Source of the DNA: CALAED01 sp035765195
GTDB lineage: Bacteria; Actinomycetota; Actinomycetes; Streptosporangiales; Streptosporangiaceae
Assembly: GCA_035765195.1 (NCBI GenBank)
Contig: DASTYC010000026.1
Span: 248,001-312,000 of the forward strand
Reading direction: 5' to 3'
DNA length: 64,000 nt
Below the pieces are notes generated by a model. That model searched no databases. It had not been told where the DNA came from and saw only the letters and a program-made list of their open reading frames with translations. Position 1 is the stretch's first letter. Every line of letters begins with the position of its first letter. The translations under genes and the position numbers were made by a program. Positions 39,807-49,034 of this stretch are shown piece by piece.

Positions 39807-40372
39807 GTCCGTCGCTGTTCGACGCCGACGTCCTCGTCCTGCGCCGCGACAGGAAACGCCTGGCCCATGGCATCCGGCTGGAGGTGTGCGACCGCGGCGG
39901 GACGGTGCTCGCGACCGTGACCGAACCCCGAAAGCGCTCGCGCCTGTTCGGCCTCGACGGCTTCGGTGACGCACGCACGACCGCCCGCGAAGTCCTGATC
40001 TCGCGGCCGGACGGAGCGCCGCTCGCCCTGCTGCACAAGCAGTGGAACGCGCTCCGCCGCCCCACCCAGATCTGGGACGCGCGCGGCGAGCCGCTGGGCG
40101 GCATCCGGGTCACATCGTGGTCCACGGCCTCCTGGACGTTCGACATCACCGACCCGCACGGGCACACCGTAGGCGGCGTCGCCGGCACCGCACGGGCGTT
40201 CACCGTCACCGATGGCGGGGGGCAGACCGTCGCCGACATCTTCAAGGAGGGCGATTCGCAGGTCCTGGTCTTCCGGGCCGAACCTCCCGAACCGCTCCGC
40301 ACGTTGGCCGTCGCCGCACTGGTCAACACGCGGCTGGTGCTGTGGGGTGCGCGGATCGCCGACTTCGTGTGA
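39803..40372 (+). CDS. Tubby/LURP-one/scramblase-like beta-barrel protein (cassette gene 4)
   Basis: 189 residues with no signal peptide. Repeating beta-strand units such as LEVCDRGGTVLATVTEP, EVLISRPDGAPLALLHKQW, WDARGEPLGGIRV and FDITDPHGHTVGGVAGTA, with a hydrophobic C-terminal helix (LAVAALVNTRLVLWGARIAD), match the tubby C-terminal/LURP-one/phospholipid-scramblase fold. Such domains bind phosphoinositides or membranes in eukaryotes; bacterial roles are unclear. GTG at 39803 overlaps the preceding stop. A small hairpin follows the stop codon. Confidence 0.65.
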   Translation: MSPSLFDADVLVLRRDRKRLAHGIRLEVCDRGGTVLATVTEPRKRSRLFGLDGFGDARTTAREVLISRPDGAPLALLHKQWNALRRPTQIWDARGEPLGGIRVTSWSTASWTFDITDPHGHTVGGVAGTARAFTVTDGGGQTVADIFKEGDSQVLVFRAEPPEPLRTLAVAALVNTRLVLWGARIADFV

Positions 40373-40389
40373 CGCCCGGCCCCGGGCGT
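40372..40389 (+). terminator. Small hairpin after the cassette
   Basis: A 7-bp stem with a 4-base loop starting on the last base of the stop codon. It is short, so termination is only possible, not sure. Confidence 0.35.
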
Positions 40390-40518
40390 GTCCTAGCCGA
40401 CCTGGTCGTTGTCCCTGCCGATCCATCCGCCGGTCAGGAGCGGACCCCTTCGAACATGTTTGCCGCCGCTCCTGTTCCCCGCCGGCAACGACCGGGCGTA
40501 GAGGTGGGGGATGTTGCC

Positions 40519-40524
40519 TATTCT
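40519..40524 (+). promoter_or_regulatory. hrpA: Possible -10 box of hrpA
   Basis: TATTCT lies nine bases before the ATG, and there is no Shine-Dalgarno between them, so a leaderless or nearly leaderless transcript is possible. Confidence 0.3.
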
Positions 40525-40533
40525 GAATCTCAT

Positions 40534-43500
40534 ATGAGAGCTTCGCTCGCCGACTTGCGTTCCCGCCTGCCCGATTTGATGCTGCTCGACCAGCGACGGC
40601 TGCGGCAGCGCGTTGAAGGCGTTCGCAAGATCACGGATGCGCGGGCCAAGGACAAGGTCGTCGCCGAGATCGCCGAACACGTGGCGGCGGCCGAACGGCG
40701 GGTGGCGCAGCGGCGCGCCACCGTGCCCGCCCTCACCTATCCGCCGGAGCTGCCGGTCGCGCAGCGCAAGGACGAGATCCTGGCCGCCGTCCGCGACCAC
40801 CAGGTCGTGATCGTGGCCGGCGAGACCGGTTCCGGCAAGACGACGCAGCTGCCGAAGATCTGCCTGGAGCTGGGCCGCGGCGTCCTCGGCACGATCGGGC
40901 ACACCCAGCCGCGCCGGCTGGCCGCCCGCACCGTCGCCGAGCGCATCGCCGAGGAGCTCGGCACCGAGGTGGGCGGGGTGGTCGGCTGGAAGGTGCGCTT
41001 CACCGACCAGGTCGGCGACCGCACGCTCGTCAAGCTGATGACCGACGGGATCTTGCTCACCGAGCTGCAGCACGACCGCATGCTGCGCCAGTACGACACG
41101 CTGATCATCGACGAGGCGCACGAGCGCAGCCTCAACATCGACTTCATCCTCGGGCACGTCAAGCAGTTGCTCCCCCGCCGCCCCGACCTGAAAGTGATCA
41201 TCACGTCGGCGACCATCGACCCGGAGCGGTTCTCCCGGCACTTCGCCGACGCGCCGATCGTCGAGGTGTCGGGGCGTACGTACCCGGTCGAGGTCCGCTA
41301 CCGGCCGCTGGTGGCCACGGAGGAGGGCGAGGAGGACCGCGACCAGGTCCAGGCGATCGGCGACGCGGTCGGCGAGCTCATCGCGGAGGGCCCCGGCGAC
41401 ATCCTGGTGTTCCTGTCCGGGGAGCGGGAGATCCGCGACACGGCCGACGCGCTCGGCAAGATGAAGCTGCGCGACACCGAGGTGCTGCCGCTGTTCGCCC
41501 GGCTGTCGGCGGCCGAGCAACACCGTGTCTTCCGGCCGCACCGCGGCAGGCGCATCGTGCTGGCCACGAACGTCGCGGAGACCTCGCTGACCGTGCCGGG
41601 GATCAAGTACGTGATCGATCCGGGGACCGCCAGGATCTCGCGCTACAGCCACCGCACGAAGGTGCAGCGGCTGCCGATCGAGGCGATCTCGCAGGCGTCG
41701 GCCAACCAGCGCAAGGGCCGGTGCGGACGTACGTCCGACGGGATCTGCGTCCGGTTGTACGCGGAGGACGACTTCGCGGCGCGGCCGGAGTTCACCGACC
41801 CGGAGATCCTGCGGACGAACCTGGCGTCGGTGATCTTGCAGATGAAGGCGGCCCGGCTGGGCGACATCGAGACCTTTCCGTTCATCGACCCGCCCGATCG
41901 CCGCAACATCAAGGACGGCCTGCAGCTTCTCCACGAGCTCGGCGCCCTGGCGGAGGACGGCCGCATCACGCGGCTCGGCCGCACGCTGGTGCAGTTCCCC
42001 ATCGACCCGCGGCTGGCGCGCATGATCGTCGAAGCGGGCGAGAACGGCTGCGTCCGCGAGGTGCTCGTCATCGTCGCCGCACTGTCGATCCAGGACCCTC
42101 GCGAGCGGCCGGCCGACCGGCAGCAGGCGGCCGACGAGAAGCACCGCCGCTTCGCCGACCCGGCCTCCGACTTCCTCGCCTATCTGAACCTGTGGCGATA
42201 CCTGCGGGAACAACAGCAGGAGCTGTCGGGCAGCCAGTTTCGCCGGCTGTGCAAGACCGAGTTCCTGCACTACCTGCGCGTGCGCGAATGGCAGGATCTC
42301 TACACACAGCTGCGTCAGGTGGCGAGCCGGCTGGGGATCACGCTCAACCGGGGCGATCCGGACGGGGCGGCCGACCCGGACAAGATTCATATCTCGCTGT
42401 TGGCCGGGCTGCTGTCGCACATCGGGCTGCTGGACCCGGAGCGACGGGAGTACGACGGGGCGCGGGGGGCCAAGTTCGCCATCTTCCCCGGATCCGCGCT
42501 GTTCAAGAAGCCGCCGCGGTGGGTGATGTCGGCGGAGCTGGTGGAGACCTCGCGGCTGTGGGCGCGGGTGAACGCCCGCATTCAGCCGGAGTGGGTGGAG
42601 CCGCTGGCTGGCCACCTGGTCAAGCGCGGCTACAGCGAACCGCACTGGGAGAAGGCGCGCGGCGCGGTCATGGCGGTGGAGAAGGTCACGCTGTACGGCG
42701 TGCCGATCGTCGCGGCGCGCACGGTGAACTACGGCGGGATCGACCCGCGGCTGTCCCGGGAGCTGTTCATCCGGCAGGCCCTTGTCGAGGGCGACTGGGA
42801 CACCCGCCATCGCTTCTTCCACGACAATCGCAGGCTGCTGGCCGAGGTGGAGGAGCTGGAGCACCGGGCGCGGCGGCGCGACATCCTCGTCGACGACGAG
42901 ACGTTGTTCGACTTCTACGACCGGCGCGTCCCGGCCGACGTGGTCTCCGCCCGGCATTTCGACAGCTGGTGGAAGAAGGCCCGGGCGCGCGAGCCCGGGC
43001 TGCTGACGTTCGATCCCGGCATGCTGGTCAACGCGACCGCCGGCGAGGTCAGCGAGGCCGATTATCCGGATTTTTGGCTTCAAGACGGGCTAAAGCTGCG
43101 GCTGACCTACCGGTTCGAGCCGGGCGGGTCCGAGCCGGGCGCCGCCGCCGACGGCGTGACCGCGCACATTCCGCTGAGCGTGCTCAACCAGGTGCGCCCC
43201 GAGGGGTTCGACTGGCAGATCGCCGGCCTGCGCGAGGACCTGGTCACCGAGCTGATCCGCTCGCTGCCCAAGGCGATCAGGCGCAGCTTCGTTCCCGCGC
43301 CGAACTTCGCCGCCGCGGTGCTGCGGCGCATCACGCCGCGGCAGGGGCCGATCCTGGACGCCGTCGCGCGAGAGCTGCGCGACATGGGCGGGCCGGTCAT
43401 CTCCCGCGAGTCGTGGGACCTCGACCGCGTGCCGGACCACCTCAAGATCACCTTCCGGGTCGTGGACGGCGACCGCACGCTCGCCGAAGGCAAGGACCTC

Positions 43501-44418
43501 ACCGCGCTCAAACAGCGCCTGGCGCCGAAGGTGCGCGCGACGCTCGCCGACGCGGGCACCGATCTCGAGCGGCGGGGACTGCGCGAGTGGACCATCGGCA
43601 CGCTGCCGCGCTCGTACGAACGCGGCGGCATGAAGGCCTACCCGTCCCTGGTCGACGAGGGCGACAGCGTCGCCGTCCGGATGCTGGAGAGCGCGGCCGA
43701 ACAGGACCGCGCGATGTGGCGCGGCACCCGCCGGCTCCTCCTGCTGAACGCGCCGTCCCCGATGCGGCTCATTCAGCGGCGGCTGACCAACCAGGCCAAG
43801 CTGGCGCTCGGCCACAACCCGCACGGCAGCGTGGCCAAGCTCTTCGACGACTGCTTCGCCTGCGCCGCGGACCGGCTCATGGCCGAGGCCGGCGGGCCCG
43901 CGTGGGACGAGGCCGGCTTCACCCGCCTGAACGACCACGTGCGGGCCGGTCTGCACGACGCGGCCGACGCCGTCGTCACCCAGGTCGAACGCGTCCTCAC
44001 CATCGCGCACGCCATCGAGGTCCGCCTCAAGTCCACCGACAGCCCCATACTCGTGCCGGCGCTGGCCGACATCCGCGCCCAGCTCGCCGCCTTGGTCTAC
44101 CCCGGCTTCGTCACCGCCACCGGGTGGGACCGGTTGCCGCATCTGGTGCGCTACCTGCGTGCCATCGAACGCCGGCTCGACAGGCTGCCCGACAACCCGG
44201 GCCGCGACCGCGACCTAATGCGGCAGGTCCAAACGCTCCAGGCCGACTACGAAAGCCTCCGCGACCGCGCCGCGGACGGCGCGGCCGACCCCGGGCTCCG
44301 GCAGATCCGCTGGATGCTCGAAGAGCTCAGAGTCAGCTTCTTCGCCCAGCAGATCGGCACCGCGTACCCCGTTTCGGAAAAGCGCATCCGCAAGGCCATG
44401 GCCGCCCACGCGACATGA
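40534..44418 (+). CDS. hrpA: ATP-dependent DEAH-box RNA helicase HrpA
   Basis: 1294 residues, matching the length of Escherichia coli HrpA (about 1300). Walker A AGETGSGKT (95-103), DEAH at 193-196 in IIDEAHERSLNID, motif III TSATID, motif VI QRKGRCGR; then HA2/ratchet and OB-fold regions and the long HrpA-specific C-terminus ending KRIRKAMAAHAT. E. coli HrpA participates in mRNA processing and in rescuing stalled ribosomes. ATG at 40534 gives an N-terminus (SRLPDLMLLDQRRLRQRVEG) aligning with the E. coli protein. A long upstream in-frame extension has no family similarity. Confidence 0.93.
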   Translation: MRASLADLRSRLPDLMLLDQRRLRQRVEGVRKITDARAKDKVVAEIAEHVAAAERRVAQRRATVPALTYPPELPVAQRKDEILAAVRDHQVVIVAGETGSGKTTQLPKICLELGRGVLGTIGHTQPRRLAARTVAERIAEELGTEVGGVVGWKVRFTDQVGDRTLVKLMTDGILLTELQHDRMLRQYDTLIIDEAHERSLNIDFILGHVKQLLPRRPDLKVIITSATIDPERFSRHFADAPIVEVSGRTYPVEVRYRPLVATEEGEEDRDQVQAIGDAVGELIAEGPGDILVFLSGEREIRDTADALGKMKLRDTEVLPLFARLSAAEQHRVFRPHRGRRIVLATNVAETSLTVPGIKYVIDPGTARISRYSHRTKVQRLPIEAISQASANQRKGRCGRTSDGICVRLYAEDDFAARPEFTDPEILRTNLASVILQMKAARLGDIETFPFIDPPDRRNIKDGLQLLHELGALAEDGRITRLGRTLVQFPIDPRLARMIVEAGENGCVREVLVIVAALSIQDPRERPADRQQAADEKHRRFADPASDFLAYLNLWRYLREQQQELSGSQFRRLCKTEFLHYLRVREWQDLYTQLRQVASRLGITLNRGDPDGAADPDKIHISLLAGLLSHIGLLDPERREYDGARGAKFAIFPGSALFKKPPRWVMSAELVETSRLWARVNARIQPEWVEPLAGHLVKRGYSEPHWEKARGAVMAVEKVTLYGVPIVAARTVNYGGIDPRLSRELFIRQALVEGDWDTRHRFFHDNRRLLAEVEELEHRARRRDILVDDETLFDFYDRRVPADVVSARHFDSWWKKARAREPGLLTFDPGMLVNATAGEVSEADYPDFWLQDGLKLRLTYRFEPGGSEPGAAADGVTAHIPLSVLNQVRPEGFDWQIAGLREDLVTELIRSLPKAIRRSFVPAPNFAAAVLRRITPRQGPILDAVARELRDMGGPVISRESWDLDRVPDHLKITFRVVDGDRTLAEGKDLTALKQRLAPKVRATLADAGTDLERRGLREWTIGTLPRSYERGGMKAYPSLVDEGDSVAVRMLESAAEQDRAMWRGTRRLLLLNAPSPMRLIQRRLTNQAKLALGHNPHGSVAKLFDDCFACAADRLMAEAGGPAWDEAGFTRLNDHVRAGLHDAADAVVTQVERVLTIAHAIEVRLKSTDSPILVPALADIRAQLAALVYPGFVTATGWDRLPHLVRYLRAIERRLDRLPDNPGRDRDLMRQVQTLQADYESLRDRAADGAADPGLRQIRWMLEELRVSFFAQQIGTAYPVSEKRIRKAMAAHAT

Positions 44419-44771
44419 CCGATCGCCGCGAGGCTGCGATGATGTCAACGGTCTCGCGTGTCGCTGCCCGGCCCGCGTGCGCGGCCGACACGGACTGTGT
44501 CGGTCGCGGTACTGAGCGGGTGCGAACGGCGGCCCGGGACTGGACAGTGGAATGCGATTCTGTGGACAATCCCGTTAGCCACGTTCCGTGAGGCCGGTCA
44601 CGGACGGGTGAGCCGCGAGGACTGGTCCGGCTCCGGTCATCTGGACCCCGACAACCTAGATGACGCGGGAGCATCGCGGTAAGTAGAGTGGCCAGTTGCG
44701 GGCGCTGCGTGAGGGTCTGCCCGCGGCCTGATCACCACGTTCCCGGCCACATGTCACTGAGAGGTGCACAC
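44419..44771. other. Non-coding gap between hrpA and the LAL regulator
   Basis: About 350 bp. It contains the hrpA hairpin terminator at 44480-44508 and must contain the promoter of the LAL regulator. No convincing promoter hexamers or gene were recognised. Confidence 0.5.
44480..44508 (+). terminator. hrpA hairpin terminator
   Basis: A 12-bp stem with one G-T wobble (44480-44491 with 44497-44508) and a 5-base loop, 61 bp past the hrpA stop. Confidence 0.65.
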
Positions 44772-47687
44772 ATGGAGGGGCGTGCTGGCCTGTCCCCCAG
44801 AGGGACGCCGCCGTTGGTCGGTCGACAGCACGTTCTCCAGACCTTCGACGAATGTCTCACCGCGGCCGCCGACGGGACGTTCCAGTTCCTCGGCCTGGTC
44901 GGGGAGCCGGGGGCCGGCAAGACCCGGCTGCTGGTCGAGTTGGCGGGGGCCGCGCAGCGGCGCTGCACGATGCCGGTGCTGTGGGGACGAGCGGCCGAAT
45001 ACGAGCAGCAGATGCCGTTCGGCATGGTGATCGACGCGCTCGACGACCACCTGGAGACCCGCGCCGACCTGCTGCCCGACGCCCTCGGGCCGGCCGCGAT
45101 GCGGTCGCTGGCGACGGTGTTCCCGTCGCTGTCGGCGGCCCAGCAGGACGACGATGCCGAGTCCGGCACCGACCACACCGGGCTGGCGCGCTATCGGCTG
45201 TATCGGATGATCCGGCACCTGCTCGACGAGCTGGCCCGGCCGTCCGGGCTGGTGTTGATCCTCGACGACGCGCACTGGGCCGACGACGCCTCGGCCGAGC
45301 TGCTCGATCATCTGGTGCGGCATCCGGTGCGCGGCCGGGTGTTGATCGCGCTGTCCTACCGGCCGGCGCAGGTGTCGCCGCGGCTGGCGACGCTGGTCGA
45401 GACGGCCGCGCAGACCCCTGGCAGCCACGGGCGGCTGGTCCCGGTGGAGCCGCTGACCGAAGAAGAGGTGGGCCAGTTCCTCGGCTCGCGGGTGGGCCGC
45501 GCGCGCCGCCGCGCGCTGTATGAGGCCAGCGGCGGCAACCCGTTCTATCTGGAGGCCTTGTCGCGCATCGGCCGGCGCGAGCCGCTGCTGCCTGCCGCCG
45601 AGGACGAGGGCGGGCTGCCGCGGGCGGTGCAGGCCGCGCTGCAGGTCGAGCTCGACGGCCTGTCCCCCGACGCGCTGCTGGTGGCGCGGGCGGCCGCGGT
45701 CGCAGCCGATGAGTTCGCGCCGGGCCTGGCCGCCGCCGCGGCCGAGGTGTCGGAGCAGACCGCGCTGGCGGCGATCGACGAGTTGGTCGCCCGCGACGTG
45801 GTGCGGCCGGCCGCGGCGGCGGGCCGGTTCACCTTCCGGCATCCGCTGATCCGGCACGCCGCCTACAACTCGGCGGCGGCCGGCTGGCGGCTGGGCGTAC
45901 ACGCCCGGATCGCCGCCCACCTCGCCGCGCTCGGCGCGCCCGCCACGGCCAGGGCCCATCACGTCGAACGTTCCGGCCGGTCGGGCGACCGCGCCAGCGT
46001 CGACACGCTCGTCGAGGCCGCCCGCGCGGTGGTCGCGCACGCGCCCGGCACCGCGGCGCACTGGCTCGAGGCGGCGCTGCGGCTGTCGCCGGGCGAATAC
46101 GAAGAGCGGCTGGAGTTGCTGCTGGAGCTGGCCAACGCCCAGGCGGTGTCGGGCCAGCTCGCCCGGGGCCGCGACACCGCGCGGGAGGCGCTGCGGCTGC
46201 TGCCCGCCGACGATCACGTCCGGCGGGCCAAGGCGGCCAGGATCTGCGCCATGATGGAACGTCATCTGGGCCGTCCGCACCAGGGCCGCACGCTGCTGCT
46301 CGACGAGCTGCACCGCATCGACGATCCGCAGTCGGCCGCCGCCGTCATGCTGCGGCTGCGGCTGGTGGCCGACAGCCTGATGCGCAGCGACTTCCGCGCC
46401 GCCCACGCGGTGCTGGAACTCATGCCCGACAGCGCGCCCGGCTGGATGCCCAGCCTGCCGCTCGCGGTGGCCGCCATGCGCCCGCTGCCCGCGCTGGCCG
46501 CCGGCCGCATCGCCGCGGCCGTCCGCTTCATCGACGCGGCCGCGAAGCTGGAGGCCGCGGCCACCGACGAGCACATCGCCGAGTGGATGGACGCCATCGC
46601 CTGGCTGTGCTGGACCCGCACGATGCTGGGCAGCCACCAAAGCGCCGGCGAGCACTTCGACCGCGCGCTGGCCATCGCCCGCGCGACCGGGCAGAGCTAC
46701 ATGGTGCCGAACCTGCTGGCGGGCAAGGCGCGCACCCTCATCATGACCGGGCAGCTGACGGAGGCGGCGACCATCAGCGAAGAGGCCACCGAGGTGGCCC
46801 GGGTGCTCGGCTCGACGCAGCAGCTCGCGATGGCGCTGACCCAGCAGTGCCTGGCGGCGAGCTGGTCCGGCGACGACGAGACGGCGCTGCGGCTCGGCGA
46901 GCAGGCCGTGAACACCGACGCGACCACCGACGAGTGGTGGGGCGCCATGGCCCGCTACGCCCGCGCGCAGGCGATGATCAACGCCGGCCGGCTGGACGAG
47001 GGCGCCGACGCCATGGCGGCGGCCTGCGACCACTTCCAGCGGCCCAAGCTGGAGCCGTCGACGTTGCTGGCCTGCTGTGAGGTCATGGTCCGGCTCGAGG
47101 CGGCCCGCGGCAAGCACGACGACGCGCTGGTGTGGCTCAAGCGGCTCGACGACCGGCTCGTCAACCCCGCCCTGGACACCAGCATCGGGTTCGCCCGGCT
47201 GGCGCGCGCCCACGTCGAACGCCGCACCGACCCCTACGGCGCGGCCGAGCACGCCCGCACGGCCTTCGAGATCCTCAGCGCCGCCGAACTGCGGCTCGAC
47301 GCCGGTCGCGCCGCCCTCACCGCGGCTTTGGCCTACGCCGAGGCCGGCGACCGCGACCGGGCCCGCGAGGAGCTGCGCGTGGCCGCCGAGCTCTTCGACG
47401 GCTGCGGGGCGCGCTCGATGCACGCCCAGGTCGTCAGGGAACAGCGCCGGCTGGGCGTGCGCGTTCCCGTGGCCACCACCCGCGGCGGCGGCGTCGCCGG
47501 CCTGTCGCCGCGCGAATCCGAGGTGGCCACGCTCGTGTCGGAGGGTTACACCAACCACCAGATCGCCGAGCGGCTGTTCATCAGCGACCGCACCGTGGAG
47601 ACCCACCTGTCGAGGATCTTCGCCAAGCTCGACGTCACCTCGCGGGTCGGAGTGGTGAACGCGCTCGCCCGCATCGACGACGAGTAG
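44772..47687 (+). CDS. LuxR-family regulator of the LAL type (ATPase plus C-terminal HTH)
   Basis: 971 residues. N-terminal AAA/STAND ATPase with Walker A VGEPGAGKT (about 43-51) and Walker B LVLILDDAHWADD; a long helical TPR-like middle; and a C-terminal LuxR helix-turn-helix (GLSPRESEVATLVSEGYTNH, then RTVETHLSRIFAKLDV). LAL proteins are large activators, often of secondary metabolism or sterol/lipid gene clusters. ATG at 44772 follows AGAGGT by six bases; ATG at 44751 is an alternative. The next genes downstream encode a hydrolase and a sterol-oxidase-like enzyme on the same strand, plausible targets. Confidence 0.9.
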   Translation: MEGRAGLSPRGTPPLVGRQHVLQTFDECLTAAADGTFQFLGLVGEPGAGKTRLLVELAGAAQRRCTMPVLWGRAAEYEQQMPFGMVIDALDDHLETRADLLPDALGPAAMRSLATVFPSLSAAQQDDDAESGTDHTGLARYRLYRMIRHLLDELARPSGLVLILDDAHWADDASAELLDHLVRHPVRGRVLIALSYRPAQVSPRLATLVETAAQTPGSHGRLVPVEPLTEEEVGQFLGSRVGRARRRALYEASGGNPFYLEALSRIGRREPLLPAAEDEGGLPRAVQAALQVELDGLSPDALLVARAAAVAADEFAPGLAAAAAEVSEQTALAAIDELVARDVVRPAAAAGRFTFRHPLIRHAAYNSAAAGWRLGVHARIAAHLAALGAPATARAHHVERSGRSGDRASVDTLVEAARAVVAHAPGTAAHWLEAALRLSPGEYEERLELLLELANAQAVSGQLARGRDTAREALRLLPADDHVRRAKAARICAMMERHLGRPHQGRTLLLDELHRIDDPQSAAAVMLRLRLVADSLMRSDFRAAHAVLELMPDSAPGWMPSLPLAVAAMRPLPALAAGRIAAAVRFIDAAAKLEAAATDEHIAEWMDAIAWLCWTRTMLGSHQSAGEHFDRALAIARATGQSYMVPNLLAGKARTLIMTGQLTEAATISEEATEVARVLGSTQQLAMALTQQCLAASWSGDDETALRLGEQAVNTDATTDEWWGAMARYARAQAMINAGRLDEGADAMAAACDHFQRPKLEPSTLLACCEVMVRLEAARGKHDDALVWLKRLDDRLVNPALDTSIGFARLARAHVERRTDPYGAAEHARTAFEILSAAELRLDAGRAALTAALAYAEAGDRDRAREELRVAAELFDGCGARSMHAQVVREQRRLGVRVPVATTRGGGVAGLSPRESEVATLVSEGYTNHQIAERLFISDRTVETHLSRIFAKLDVTSRVGVVNALARIDDE

Positions 47688-47694
47688 CCGCACA

Positions 47695-47764
47695 TACCCG
47701 GACATTCCCCCGCACTCGGACAGATCCCCGTACTCTGACAGGCCCCGTACCCGGACACCGAACG
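47695..47764. repeat. Four degenerate 17-18-bp direct repeats
   Basis: Units begin TACCCGGACA, CACTCGGACA, TACTCTGACA and TACCCGGACA, each followed by a C-rich tail. They sit in the 207-bp space between the LAL regulator and the hydrolase-oxidase operon. Regular spacing suggests an iterated binding site, possibly for the LAL regulator. Confidence 0.5.
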
Positions 47765-47894
47765 CATACGTGCGGGCGTGCCCCGACACCCTGCCGCCGG
47801 GCGAATAGCGGCAAAGGCAGAGATTTCCACGACACCGCCCACCGCGTCCGGGCAGGCACTATAAGACCCGTTGTTATTCAAGGAGGGCAGCCCG

Positions 47895-49034
47895 ATGAGC
47901 ATGCGCGTTCCGCGCTTCACGCTCGACGGCGTGAAGAACGCCGAGGCGACCGTGCACCCCTTCTCGACGGACGACGGCCTCGGGCTCCACCTCACGAGGT
48001 TCCGCCGGCCCGGCCACCACGGCCCGGCCGGAGCGACCGGGGCGGCCGGTCAAGGCGACGTCGTCCTCCTCATTCACGGGCTGACGTCCTCCAGTGACAT
48101 GTTCATCCTGCCCGAGCAGGAGCGCAACCTCGTCACCTTCCTCCTCGACAGCGGATTCGAGGTCTGGACGCTCGACTTCCGGATGAGCAGCCGGTTCCCC
48201 TACGACACCGAGACGCATCGCTACACGGTCGACGACGCGGTCAAGTACGACCACCCGGCCGCGCTGCGCGAGCTGCGCCGCCACATCGGCGACCGGCCGC
48301 TGCACGTCATCGCGCACTGCCTGGGCTCGATGTCGTTCACGATGAGCCTCGCCGCCGGCACCGTCGACGGCGTCACGAGCATGATCTCCAACTGTGTCGC
48401 CCTGGTTCCGCGCGTCCCGGGGTGGTCGCGGCTGAAGCTGGCCTACGGGCCCGCGATCCTCGAGTACCTGCTCGGCTTCTCCTTCCTCGACCCGCGCTAC
48501 GCCGAGACGCCGCCGCTCACCCGTCCGTGGCTGCTGTCGAGGCTGGTGTCGATGTTCCATCGCGAGTGCGACGTGCGCACCTGCCACATGCTGAGCTTCA
48601 TGTGGGGCAGCGGCAAGCCGGGGATGTACCTGCACGAGAACCTGCTGCCGGAGACCCACGAGCGGATCGCCGATCTGTGCTCCGCGACCGGAGTGCACTA
48701 CTACCGGCACATCAGCAAGATGGTCAGAGCCGGCCGAGCGGTCAAATACGATCCCGGCAATCCCGCCCACGCCGATCTGCCAGACGACTATCTGGCCGGC
48801 GCCGGGCGGATCACGACGCCGATCCTGTTCCTCACCGGCGACAGCAACAAGGTCTTCACCGACTCCAACGTGGCCTGCCACAAGGCTCTCAGTGAGATCT
48901 CGCCCGGCCTGCACGAGCTGGAGATCATCCCCGGCTACGGCCACCAAGACATGGTCATGGGCGAACACAGCCATCGAGACGTCTTCCCGCGGATGCTCGA
49001 CTTCCTGCGCAAGCACTCCGGAGGTGCACGATGA
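47895..49034 (+). CDS. Alpha/beta hydrolase with Cys in the nucleophile elbow
   Basis: 379 residues, no signal peptide. Oxyanion-loop LLIHGLTSSSDMF (HG at 61-62); nucleophile elbow VIAHCLGSMSF, where C142 occupies the position usually held by Ser; late His in IIPGYGHQDMVMGEHSHRD. Proteins of this type occur next to, or fused with, GMC oxidoreductases of the cholesterol oxidase class in actinobacteria. ATG at 47895 follows AAGGAGGG by eight bases. The stop overlaps the GMC oxidase start (ATGA), so the two are co-translated. The Cys suggests a thioester- or lactone-directed reaction, as in dienelactone hydrolase, but this is inference. Confidence 0.82.
   Translation: MSMRVPRFTLDGVKNAEATVHPFSTDDGLGLHLTRFRRPGHHGPAGATGAAGQGDVVLLIHGLTSSSDMFILPEQERNLVTFLLDSGFEVWTLDFRMSSRFPYDTETHRYTVDDAVKYDHPAALRELRRHIGDRPLHVIAHCLGSMSFTMSLAAGTVDGVTSMISNCVALVPRVPGWSRLKLAYGPAILEYLLGFSFLDPRYAETPPLTRPWLLSRLVSMFHRECDVRTCHMLSFMWGSGKPGMYLHENLLPETHERIADLCSATGVHYYRHISKMVRAGRAVKYDPGNPAHADLPDDYLAGAGRITTPILFLTGDSNKVFTDSNVACHKALSEISPGLHELEIIPGYGHQDMVMGEHSHRDVFPRMLDFLRKHSGGAR

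Noticed and set aside
40393..43083. Antisense frame opposite hrpA
   Set aside because: Codon-bias shadow; hrpA aligns end to end with the known helicase.
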